The notes under the pieces were generated by a model, which worked only from the letters and a program-made list of their open reading frames with translations, ran no database searches and had not been told where the DNA came from. The translations under genes were made by a program, and so were the position numbers. Shown here piece after piece: positions 27,346-34,671 of a stretch of 64,000 bases of DNA (positions are counted from its first letter, which is position 1; each line of letters opens with the position of its first letter). This stretch comes from Xylophilus sp. Leaf220 (GTDB lineage Bacteria; Pseudomonadota; Gammaproteobacteria; Burkholderiales; Burkholderiaceae_C): NCBI RefSeq assembly GCF_001421705.1, contig NZ_LMKO01000005.1, forward strand, positions 30,152 to 94,151, written 5' to 3'.

Positions 27346-28569
27346 TCAGACCATCGTCTCGATCCGTGCCGCGGTTCCGAAGGCCAGGGTGAAGCCGAGT
27401 GCGCCGTGCCCGGTGTTGAACAGCAAGCCTTCGGGCGTGCCCGGCAGGCGGCCGACGACCGGGCGGCCGGTGGGCGTGGCGGGGCGCATGCCGGTCCAGT
27501 GCTGCAGCTCGGGCGCGCTGGCCAGCTGCGGAAACACCGAGCGCGTGGCCTGCCGCAGCATGGCGATGCGCGCTGGCGGAATGCTGCTGCCGTGGCCCAC
27601 GATCTCGGCCATGCCCGCCACCCGCAGCCGGTCGCCGATGCGGGCGAAGACCACCTTGCGCGGGCTGTCGGTGATGCTGACCCGCGGGCCGGCGGCGGCA
27701 CCGGTGCCGCCGCCCTGCGCGGCCAGGTCCAGCGTCAGGCTGTAGCCCTTCAGCGGGTACACCGGCACCCGCACCCCCAGCGTGCGTGCCAGCCGCCACG
27801 ACGCGGTGCCCAGCGCCACCACGATGCGGTCGGCCTCCAGCACGCCCTGCGCGGTGCGCAGGCCCACGGCGCGGCCCTGGCACACCTCCGCGCCGTGGGC
27901 CTCCAGGCCGGTATGCAGCACGGCGCCGCGCTCCACCAGCGCCCGGGCCAATGCCTCGCACACCTTCAGGCAGTCGGCCGCGCATTCGCTCGGCGTGTGG
28001 ACCGCGCCGGCGATGCGGTGGCGGTAGGCGTCGAGCGCCGGCTCGATCTGCGCGCATTCGGCCGGCGTCACGATGCGCTGTGCGCCGCTGCCCAGGTCCG
28101 CCTGCAGCGCCACCTGCCGCTCGGCGCCGGCCAGTGCGGCCGCCGTGCCGTAGAGCACCAGCTTGCCGGTGGCGGAGAAGTCGCAGTCGGGCTGCAGGTC
28201 GGCCCGCATCGCCTCGAAGCCGGCGCGGCTCTCGGCCGCCAGGGCCAGCAGCTGCGCGGTGGTTTCGCGGGACGTAGCGGCATTGCAGGCCGCCAGGAAC
28301 TCCATCGCCCAGCGCCATTGGTGCGGGTCGAGCCGCGGCCGCAGCTTTAAGGGGGAGCCGGGCGACAGCAGCAGCTTGGGCAGTTGCCTCCACAGGCCCG
28401 GGTCGGCCAGCGGCTGCACGTAGGAATAGCTGAGCTGCGCCCCGTTGCCGCCGCTGGCGCCCTGGCCGGGCGCGGCCCGGTCGACCACCGTCACCCGGTG
28501 GCCGGCGCATTGCAGGCGGTAGGCGGTGGCCAGGCCGGTGATACCGGCGCCGAGCACGCAGACATGCAT
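27346..28569 (-). CDS. dadA: D-amino-acid dehydrogenase (DadA-like)
   Basis: This 407-residue FAD-dependent DAO-family enzyme has an N-terminal dinucleotide motif (VLGAGITGLATAYRL) and GNGAQLSYSYVQPLADP, the DadA signature. KLVLY, VYPLKGYSLTL, GMRPATPTGRPVVGR and LLFNTGHGALGFTLAFGTA follow. DadA deaminates D-amino acids to 2-oxo acids, feeding electrons to the respiratory chain. CAGGAG precedes the ATG. Next to it, divergently, are an amino-acid binding protein and a racemase-family protein, consistent with amino-acid uptake and stereo-conversion. Confidence 0.9.
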   Translation of the reverse strand: MHVCVLGAGITGLATAYRLQCAGHRVTVVDRAAPGQGASGGNGAQLSYSYVQPLADPGLWRQLPKLLLSPGSPLKLRPRLDPHQWRWAMEFLAACNAATSRETTAQLLALAAESRAGFEAMRADLQPDCDFSATGKLVLYGTAAALAGAERQVALQADLGSGAQRIVTPAECAQIEPALDAYRHRIAGAVHTPSECAADCLKVCEALARALVERGAVLHTGLEAHGAEVCQGRAVGLRTAQGVLEADRIVVALGTASWRLARTLGVRVPVYPLKGYSLTLDLAAQGGGTGAAAGPRVSITDSPRKVVFARIGDRLRVAGMAEIVGHGSSIPPARIAMLRQATRSVFPQLASAPELQHWTGMRPATPTGRPVVGRLPGTPEGLLFNTGHGALGFTLAFGTAARIETMV

Positions 28570-28700
28570 GGAAAGACTCCTGCTGGAGACCGCGGCCGGG
28601 CAGGGCGTCGCACTGGCGGCCGCACCGCGAGCCGCCTGCCGACTGTAGGCCTGCACGGCGCCCCGGCGCATGCGCCTGCCATGGCGGCCCATGCCGGCAG

Positions 28701-28757
28701 GTTATGGGCGGCGACGGCCCTTCGCGGGCATCGACAGCGCCGCGACCAGCCCATAAC
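28701..28757. promoter_or_regulatory. Inverted repeat in dadA/ABC-protein intergenic region
   Basis: Perfect 9-base arms GTTATGGGC (28701-28709) and GCCCATAAC (28749-28757) are separated by 39 bases, roughly four helical turns. They lie about 60 bases upstream of the candidate sigma-54 promoter, a position suited to a paired activator site. Confidence 0.5.
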
Positions 28758-28816
28758 ATCCGGGCATGGCCGCGCGAACGAAAAGCATGCGCCAGCGCGG
28801 TAACGGATTTCTACAC

Positions 28817-28831
28817 TGGCCCGGCGCTTGC
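28817..28831 (+). promoter_or_regulatory. Candidate sigma-54 (-24/-12) promoter
   Basis: TGGC-CCGGCGC-TTGC matches the TGGC-N7-TTGC spacing of sigma-54 promoters, with GG and GC dinucleotides at the -24 and -12 positions. It is 63 bases upstream of the amino-acid binding protein start. Confidence 0.5.
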
Positions 28832-28893
28832 ATCACTGCCGGCCCGTACCGTCGTCCCGTGTCCGTCCCGTTCCCTCCTACCGAAAGGTTCGC

Positions 28894-29784
28894 ATGAAGC
28901 TCCCTGCATCGCTGCTCGCTCCCCTGGCCCTCGCCCTGCTGGCCTCGGCCGGCGTGGCCCAGGCCGACACCCTGTCCAAGATCGCGGAGTCGGGCCAGAT
29001 CACGCTGGCCTACCGCGAGTCGTCCGCGCCCTTCAGCTACCTGCAGGCGCCCGGCCAGCCGATCGGCTTCTCGGTCGAGATCGCCAACGCGGTGGCCGAC
29101 GCCGCCCGCAAGCAGCTGGGCAAGCCCGACATCAAGATCAACTGGATGCCGGTTACCTCGCAGAACCGCATCCCGCTGGTGCAGAACGGCACGGTCGACC
29201 TGGAGTGCGGCTCCACCACCAACAACACCGCGCGCGGCAAGGAAGTGGCCTTCGCGATCAACTACTTCTACACCGGCACCCGGCTGCTGACCAAGAAGAG
29301 CTCGGGCGTGAAGAACTACGCCGACCTGGCCGGCAAGCCGATCTCCACCACCACCGGCACCACCAACCTGCAGGTGCTGCGCAAGTACGACGCCGAGAAG
29401 AAGCTGGGCATGCAGTTCACCTTCGGCAAGGACCATGCGGATTCGTTCCTGCTGGTCGAGAGCGGCCGGGCGCTGGCCTTCGGCATGGACGACATCCTGC
29501 TCTACGGCCTGAAGGCCAACGCCAAGACGCCCGACGAGTACGAGGTGACCGGCGACGCGCTGCAGGTCGAGCCCTATGCCTGCATGCTGCGCAAGGACGA
29601 CGCCGGCTTCAAGACCCTGGTCGACGGCGTGATCGGCGGCATGATGAAGACCGGCGCCTTCGAGAAGCTCTACGACAAGTGGTTCCTGCAGCCGATCCCG
29701 CCGAAGAACATGCCGCTCAACGTGCCGATGAGCGCCGAGCTGCGCGCCAACATCACCGGCCAGAGCGACAAGCCCGCGATGTGA
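28894..29784 (+). CDS. ABC amino-acid substrate-binding protein (GltI-like)
   Basis: This 296-residue periplasmic binding protein has a signal peptide (LLAPLALALLASAGVAQA) and an SBP_bac_3 fold: SGQITLAYRESSAPFSYL, PIGFSVEIANAV, RIPLVQNGTVDLECGSTTNN, and GALAF-like FGMDDILLYGL. The ECGSTTNN segment is that of glutamate/aspartate binding proteins. Permease and ATPase genes are missing here. The downstream gene starts inside its stop (GTGA overlap). Confidence 0.9.
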   Translation: MKLPASLLAPLALALLASAGVAQADTLSKIAESGQITLAYRESSAPFSYLQAPGQPIGFSVEIANAVADAARKQLGKPDIKINWMPVTSQNRIPLVQNGTVDLECGSTTNNTARGKEVAFAINYFYTGTRLLTKKSSGVKNYADLAGKPISTTTGTTNLQVLRKYDAEKKLGMQFTFGKDHADSFLLVESGRALAFGMDDILLYGLKANAKTPDEYEVTGDALQVEPYACMLRKDDAGFKTLVDGVIGGMMKTGAFEKLYDKWFLQPIPPKNMPLNVPMSAELRANITGQSDKPAM

Positions 29785-30599
29785 GCGGCGCCGCAGCAGC
29801 CCCCGTCGCCCCACCGGCTAGCGCCGTCTCCGCCGCGGCGGCCGGCACCGTGCCCGCGCATCGCGCGCCGCACACCGTCGGCATCCTCGGCGGCATGGGC
29901 CCGGCCGCGGGAGCCGACTTCGTGCGGCTCTTCGTGCAGGCCTGCGCCCGCCAGATGGCCGCGGCCGGCCGGCCGGTGACCGACCAGGGCTTTCCCGAGC
30001 ACTGGCTGGCGCAGGTGCCGGTGCCCGACCGCAGCCGCGCGCTGGCCGACACCACGCCCGGCCCGCACCAGCCGCTGGATCCGATGCTCGACGCCCTCGG
30101 CCGCCTGCACGGCCTGGGCGCGCGCGCGGTGGCCATCGCCTGCAACACCGCGCACGCCTGGCATGCGCCGCTGCAGGCGGGCTATCCGGCGATCGACCTG
30201 CTGCACATCGCCGACGAGACCGCCGCGCACCTGGCCGCCGCCGGCACGCGCCAGGCGATCCTGCTGGCGACCGAAGGCACCTACGCCACCGGCCTCTACG
30301 ACGCCGCCCTGGCGCGGGCCGGCGTGGCCTGCCACCTGCCGACCGCCGCGGAGCGCGCCACCGTCATGCACGGTATCTACGCCGGCGTGAAGGCGGGCGA
30401 CATGGCCCTGGCCCGCCGCTGCTTCGCCGATGTGGCGGGTGCGATGGCCGCGCGCCATCCGGGCAGCGCCGTCGTGATGGGCTGCACCGAGATTCCGCTG
30501 GCGCTGCCGGATGCCGAAGAAGCGCGGCACTGGCAACTGGTCGATCCCACCGCGGTGCTGGCGGAGGCGCTGGCGCGGCGGGCCTACGCGGTCGGCTGA
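29781..30599 (+). CDS. Aspartate/glutamate racemase-family protein
   Basis: This 272-residue protein has a nonconserved N-terminal 35 residues, then the family start HTVGILGGMGPAAGADF. The two catalytic cysteines are in AIACNTAHAWH and VMGCTEIPLAL. Enzymes of this fold interconvert L- and D-Asp or Glu without cofactor. The GTG start overlaps the stop of the binding-protein gene, which implies coupled translation. With the divergent D-amino-acid dehydrogenase it suggests that acidic amino acids are imported, racemised and oxidised; that chain is inference. Confidence 0.87.
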   Translation: MSGAAAAPVAPPASAVSAAAAGTVPAHRAPHTVGILGGMGPAAGADFVRLFVQACARQMAAAGRPVTDQGFPEHWLAQVPVPDRSRALADTTPGPHQPLDPMLDALGRLHGLGARAVAIACNTAHAWHAPLQAGYPAIDLLHIADETAAHLAAAGTRQAILLATEGTYATGLYDAALARAGVACHLPTAAERATVMHGIYAGVKAGDMALARRCFADVAGAMAARHPGSAVVMGCTEIPLALPDAEEARHWQLVDPTAVLAEALARRAYAVG

Positions 30600-30709
30600 C
30601 GTCGCGGCGGCGTGGCGGCCGCCCGCTCGGCAAGGTACTCAGCTGGGACGCGCCTGGTCGCGGGCGCCCGCAAAAGGGTACGGCCGCCGCAGGTTGAGCA
30701 TCCGGCATG

Positions 30710-30763
30710 GAACAGGGCTCTGGCCGGCGTGGATTGCCGGCCATTAGCTATCATTTAAATAGC
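30710..30763 (+). repeat. Dispersed repeat family A, copy 4
   Basis: The unit reads GAACAGGGCTCTGGCCGGC, GATTGCCGGCC, then TTAGCTATCATTTAAATAGC. It is directly joined to the 9-bp minisatellite that follows. Confidence 0.75.
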
Positions 30764-30831
30764 ATAGACGGCATAGACGGCATAGACGGCATAGACGGCA
30801 TAGACGGCATAGACGGCATCGACGGCATCGA
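30762..30831 (+). repeat. 9-bp minisatellite (GCATAGACG)n
   Basis: Six exact GCATAGACG units are followed by one GCATCGACG and a partial GCATCGA. The first unit overlaps the end of repeat-A copy 4, whose last bases AAATAGCAT may have seeded it. A 9-base unit keeps all frames open. No coding role is supported. The rest of 30600-30938 holds no gene. Confidence 0.9.
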
Positions 30832-30938
30832 TCAGCCATCCGTGCTGCACTGCGCGGGCGCGCCGACTGCGCCGCAGAGGGCCGAGCGGTAGGTCGCCGC
30901 GCAGCACGCGACCTCGGGTGTACGGGACGCCGCCGCCG

Positions 30939-31832
30939 TCACGCCCCGTCGCAGACCCGCACCACCCAGCAGGCCGCGGCCAGCATGTCGGCCGCGCCGC
31001 CGGGCGACAGGCGCCGGGCGACGAAGGCGCGGTGCAGCGACCATGCCGCCTCCGCGCCGCCGGGCCGGGCCGCGCCGCCGGCCGCCAGGTAGTCCCGTGC
31101 CGCCTGCTGCGCATCGCGCAGCCCGGCGATGCCGCCGCGGTGGACGAGGTTGGTGTCGTCGAGCACCGCCATCGCCTGGAACAGCGCGTCGCGCCGCGCC
31201 TGCTCGGCCGTCAGGCCGCGCCGCATCCCGGCGGCCAGGGCGGGCACCACCTGCTCGAAGAGCGTCGGGAAGCCGGCCGCTGCTTCCTGCGAGGCGCTGC
31301 GCAACCCGTGGCGCCGTGCGGCGATGCTGCCGGGCAGGCCGGTGGGGCGGCCGCTGCGGGCGGCCAGCGCGGTGCCCCAGTGCCGTTGCAGCCGGCCGCG
31401 CAGCACGGCCGGCGAAAGGGCCGGTGGCCCGTCGCGCAGTGCAGCGCCCGCGGCGGCGCAAAGCAGCCCCAGCGTGAACACCGCGCCCCGGTGGGTGTTG
31501 GCGCCGCCGGTGGCCGCCAACATGCGCGCCTCGGCCGCGATGCCGCAGGCCTCCAGCGCCGCGAAAGGGGCGTGCCGCCAGCCCAGCGTGGCGATCTGCA
31601 CGAAGTAGTGCCGCAGCGCGAACAGGCTGCGCAGGAAGGTGCGCGCGTCCATGTCGGCATGGCTGCCGCTGTCGGCGAAGGAGACCAGGCCCGGCTTGGG
31701 CGCCAGCGCAAGTTCGTCGTAGAGCGCGACGGTGGCGGCGCGGCCGATGCGCAGCAGCGCGGCGGCGGGGAGGGTGCCCGGTGTGGCGGCCGACCCCGTC
31801 GCAGCGCCGTCGTAGGCAGGCGTGGGCCTCAT
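30939..31832 (-). CDS. mdcB: Triphosphoribosyl-dephospho-CoA synthase MdcB
   Basis: This 297-residue CitG/MdcB-family enzyme makes 2'-(5''-triphosphoribosyl)-3'-dephospho-CoA, the precursor of the prosthetic group of the malonate decarboxylase acyl carrier protein. Family motifs are ELALAPKPGLVSFADSGSHADM, TGGANTHRGAVFTLGLL and LDDTNLVHRGG. It is the last gene of the mdc operon. Its ATG overlaps the mdcG stop by four bases. Confidence 0.93.
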   Translation of the reverse strand: MRPTPAYDGAATGSAATPGTLPAAALLRIGRAATVALYDELALAPKPGLVSFADSGSHADMDARTFLRSLFALRHYFVQIATLGWRHAPFAALEACGIAAEARMLAATGGANTHRGAVFTLGLLCAAAGAALRDGPPALSPAVLRGRLQRHWGTALAARSGRPTGLPGSIAARRHGLRSASQEAAAGFPTLFEQVVPALAAGMRRGLTAEQARRDALFQAMAVLDDTNLVHRGGIAGLRDAQQAARDYLAAGGAARPGGAEAAWSLHRAFVARRLSPGGAADMLAAACWVVRVCDGA

Positions 31833-32608
31833 GCCGCAAGCCCTGCCGCCGCGGCCGCTGCAGCACCCCCTTCGGCAGCCTCCATGCCACCGATCCAGCC
31901 GCTCCCCTGCTCCAGCCGCGCACTCCGCAGGCGCTTGACCAGCACCCCGCTCGCCGCACCGGCGCGCCAGGCCCGCCACTCGCGCCAGGCGACGGCGGCG
32001 CCGTCGGAGAAGACCAGTTCGCCGTCGAGCCGCGGCGCGGCGCCTTCGGCCTGCGCCAGGCAGCGCACCACTGCGTCTGCGGCCTGCGCATCGGCCACCG
32101 GCAGCAGCAGGTCCAGGTCGGAGGTGGCGTGCAAATAGGGCAGGCCGGTGAGGATCTGCCAGCCGTGGCTGCCGTACACCCGGGCGGTGCAGCCGAGCCG
32201 CGCCAGGTTTTGCTGCAGCGCGTACCAGGCCGGTGCGGCCGGCGGTGCCAGCAGCGGCGCGACGGCGGCCATCGCCGGGAATGCGGCGGCGCCGGCCTGC
32301 AGCAGGCCGCGCGGCAGCTGCAGCGCGATGCGGCGGCGCGACCACCGCAGCGGGGCCGGCAGTCCGAGCGTCACCGTCTCGTCGCACGCCGCCGGTTCCG
32401 CCGGCGCAGGGGGCTGGCGCGCGACCACCAGCGGCAGCCGGTGGGCGGCCCAGTGCGCCAGGCAGGCGGCGGCCTCGTCGTCCCAGGGGCGGGCCAGTAC
32501 CTGCGCCCAGCCGGCCTCTGCCGGCGTCACCAAACTGTGGCGCTGGAGGGCCGGTCCGGGCTCGGCGCCAGGCGCATGCGAGGGCAGGGACGGCGACGGC
32601 GACGTCAT
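31829..32608 (-). CDS. mdcG: Holo-ACP synthase MdcG
   Basis: This 259-residue phosphoribosyl-dephospho-CoA transferase attaches the MdcB product to the serine of MdcC. The nucleotidyltransferase-type motif is YGSHGWQILTGLPYLHATSDLDLLLP, with the Asp pair in SDLDLL. The N-terminal RHSLV...W is also typical. An Ala-rich C-terminal tail (from about residue 240) is extra. It lies 13 bases after mdcE. Confidence 0.9.
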   Translation of the reverse strand: MTSPSPSLPSHAPGAEPGPALQRHSLVTPAEAGWAQVLARPWDDEAAACLAHWAAHRLPLVVARQPPAPAEPAACDETVTLGLPAPLRWSRRRIALQLPRGLLQAGAAAFPAMAAVAPLLAPPAAPAWYALQQNLARLGCTARVYGSHGWQILTGLPYLHATSDLDLLLPVADAQAADAVVRCLAQAEGAAPRLDGELVFSDGAAVAWREWRAWRAGAASGVLVKRLRSARLEQGSGWIGGMEAAEGGAAAAAAAGLAA

Positions 32609-32621
32609 CGGCGTGCCCCGC

Positions 32622-33323
32622 TCAGACGCTCTCCAGCACCCGCTGGATCACCGGCCCGGCCAGCGCACGGCCGCCGCGGGCAGCACCGTCGGCGGCGCGC
32701 CGGTCTTCGGCCGTGGCGCTGGCCAGCGTCTCGCGCAGGCAGGCGGGCAGGTCGTGCTCCCACAGGCGGCGCACGCCGCCCATCGCCACGTAGTTCCGTA
32801 CGCCGGGCGCGAAGACCGGGTTGGATCGCGAGAGCTGCGCCAGCATCGCCTCGGGCAGCTTGGTGACGCGTGCCATCGCCGGCAGGCGCATCACCCGGAT
32901 CTCGGCCTCGGGCAGGGCGTCGCAGGCGTCGGCGATCAGGCCCGAGGTGAGGAAGCCGCCCGACAGCGCCTGGTCGTACACCAGCCCCAGCACCCGGTGG
33001 CCCTGGCGCCGCGCGAAGTCGATCGCGCTGCCCAGGTGCGCCATCGCGCGGTTGATGCCCAGCAGCTCGTCGCGGCGGCGCAGCTGCTGGCCCTGCGTAT
33101 CGACCAGCAGCAGGATCGGCCTGCCGGGGTGCGCCGCCACGGTGTCGAGCACCACGCGGGCCTGCGCCAGTGCCAGCGCCACGCCGATGGGGGCGTGGCC
33201 GGTGGTGCCGACCACGGCCAGCGGCGCGCCGTCGAAGATGGCGGTGCCGTGCAGGAAATCGCCGTCGGCCACGATGCCGTGCGACGGGCCGAAGAGCGTG
33301 GTGGCCAGGATGTTCCAGTCCAT
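32622..33323 (-). CDS. mdcE: Malonate decarboxylase gamma subunit MdcE
   Basis: This 233-residue subunit is a crotonase/carboxyltransferase-like partner of MdcD. Together they decarboxylate malonyl-S-ACP. Recognisable segments are LFGPSHGIVADGDFLHGTA, VVGTTGHAPIGVALAL, ILLLVDTQGQQLRRRDELLGIN and YDQALSGGFLTSGL. It starts 16 bases after the mdcD stop. Confidence 0.93.
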   Translation of the reverse strand: MDWNILATTLFGPSHGIVADGDFLHGTAIFDGAPLAVVGTTGHAPIGVALALAQARVVLDTVAAHPGRPILLLVDTQGQQLRRRDELLGINRAMAHLGSAIDFARRQGHRVLGLVYDQALSGGFLTSGLIADACDALPEAEIRVMRLPAMARVTKLPEAMLAQLSRSNPVFAPGVRNYVAMGGVRRLWEHDLPACLRETLASATAEDRRAADGAARGGRALAGPVIQRVLESV

Positions 33324-33339
33324 GTCGTCGTCCTTGTGT

Positions 33340-34254
33340 CTATGCCGTGCGTGGCGCAGGAAACGCGGCCTGGAGCGCGGCCACGTCGAGGGCCGGGACC
33401 CGGGCCGCGTCGGGCACGCCCAGCGTGCGCCAGAGGCGCTCGGCCTCGCCGCCGTCGCCGGCCCAGTCGGCCTCGGGCACGTCGCGCAGGCGGGCGGCCA
33501 GCAGGGCGTGCTCTGCCTCCAGCGCGTCCAGCGTCACCGGGCGCGATGCGCCGCCGCCTTCCAGCAATGCGAGGGCCGCGGCGCGGAACGCGGCCACCTC
33601 GTCTTCCACCAGCCGGTCGCAGTCGCCGGTCAGCCAGCGGTGCTTGCCGCCGGTGGTGCGCCAGACCAGGGCGCGGTCGCGCGAATCGAACTCGTCCACC
33701 CCGTGGGAGGCCTCGATCACCTCGGGGCCCGACATCGCGAGCCGCCCCACGTCGCTCATCACGATGCGGTCGGCGCAGCGTGCCACGATGCCCATGCCGC
33801 CGAAACAGCCGTTGGCCCCGCCGATCAGCACGACCACCGGAATGCCGGCGGCCCGCACGTCGAGCACCGCGCGCATCACTTCCGATACCGCGATCAGCCC
33901 GGCATTGGCCTCGTGCAATCGCACGCCGCCGGATTCGGCCAGCAGCAGCACGGCGGCGGGCCGGTCGCGCAGCGCGCGCCGCAGCAGGCCGACCAGCTTG
34001 GCGCCATGCACCTCGCCCACGCCGCCGCCCATGAAGGCGCCCTCCTGCGCGGCGACGAAGACGGCCTGGCCGCCCAGCGTGGCGCGGCCGATGGCCACGC
34101 CGTCGTCGAAGGCGGCCGGCACGCCCAGCTGGGCCAGGTGCGGGCTGGTCAGCCGCTCGGCCGGCGGCAGCCATTCGTGGAAACTGCCGGCGTCCAGCAG
34201 CAGGGCGATGCGCTCGCGCGCGGTGCATTCGGCATAGCTGACGACCGTGCTCAT
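33340..34254 (-). CDS. mdcD: Malonate decarboxylase beta subunit MdcD
   Basis: This 304-residue protein is the beta subunit of biotin-independent malonate decarboxylase, with a carboxyltransferase fold. The oxyanion-hole region VLIGGANGCFGGMGIVA is present, as are FVAAQEGAFMGGGVGEVHGAK, LLLAESGGVRLHEANAGL and MSGPEVIEASHGVDEFDSRDR. About 60 bases separate it from mdcC, the largest gap inside the operon. Confidence 0.94.
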   Translation of the reverse strand: MSTVVSYAECTARERIALLLDAGSFHEWLPPAERLTSPHLAQLGVPAAFDDGVAIGRATLGGQAVFVAAQEGAFMGGGVGEVHGAKLVGLLRRALRDRPAAVLLLAESGGVRLHEANAGLIAVSEVMRAVLDVRAAGIPVVVLIGGANGCFGGMGIVARCADRIVMSDVGRLAMSGPEVIEASHGVDEFDSRDRALVWRTTGGKHRWLTGDCDRLVEDEVAAFRAAALALLEGGGASRPVTLDALEAEHALLAARLRDVPEADWAGDGGEAERLWRTLGVPDAARVPALDVAALQAAFPAPRTA

Positions 34255-34315
34255 GGGGCGGCCTCCGTGCTGCGCACCGCGGTGCGCGCTTGTCTGAAGC
34301 GGTTCGGCGTGGCGC

Positions 34316-34657
34316 TCATGCGCGGGCTCCCTGCAGTTCCGAGACGGCCTGGTCGAGCCGCAGGCTCACCACCGCCGGCGTGGCGCCCATGTCGTGCACC
34401 GACACCTGCACCCCGCCCAGCCCGTGGCGCTGGTGAAAATCCTGCGCCACCGCCTGCCAGATCGCGCCGAAGCCGCGGGCCGATGTCTCGATGCGCACCC
34501 GGCAGTCGCTGCCGGCCGCGGGCTCCAGCAGCACCTCGAGGTTGCCCGAGCCCACCACGCCCACCAGCACCGGCGCGAAGGCGCCGGCCGACCGGGAGCC
34601 GGGAAACGAATAGTCCAGGGTTTCGAGCCCCGGGGCGGTATCTCTTGGATCACTCAT
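34316..34657 (-). CDS. mdcC: Malonate decarboxylase acyl carrier protein MdcC
   Basis: This 113-residue delta subunit carries the phosphoribosyl-dephospho-CoA arm. The attachment serine is S37 in VGVVGSGNLEVLLEP, by alignment with Ser25 of the Klebsiella protein. The first 12 residues are an extension relative to that protein. The C-terminal VHDMGATPAVVSLRLDQAV is conserved. A GGGGAG site precedes the ATG, 14 bases after mdcA. Confidence 0.92.
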   Translation of the reverse strand: MSDPRDTAPGLETLDYSFPGSRSAGAFAPVLVGVVGSGNLEVLLEPAAGSDCRVRIETSARGFGAIWQAVAQDFHQRHGLGGVQVSVHDMGATPAVVSLRLDQAVSELQGARA

Positions 34658-34671
34658 GGCATGGCTCCCCT

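Noticed and set aside
30762..30831. Reading the 9-bp array as a coding (Asp-Gly-Ile) or (Ala-Val-Tyr) repeat protein, or as a CRISPR array
   Set aside because: There are no spacers, no start signal or conserved flanking protein, and the array adjoins a non-coding repeat.
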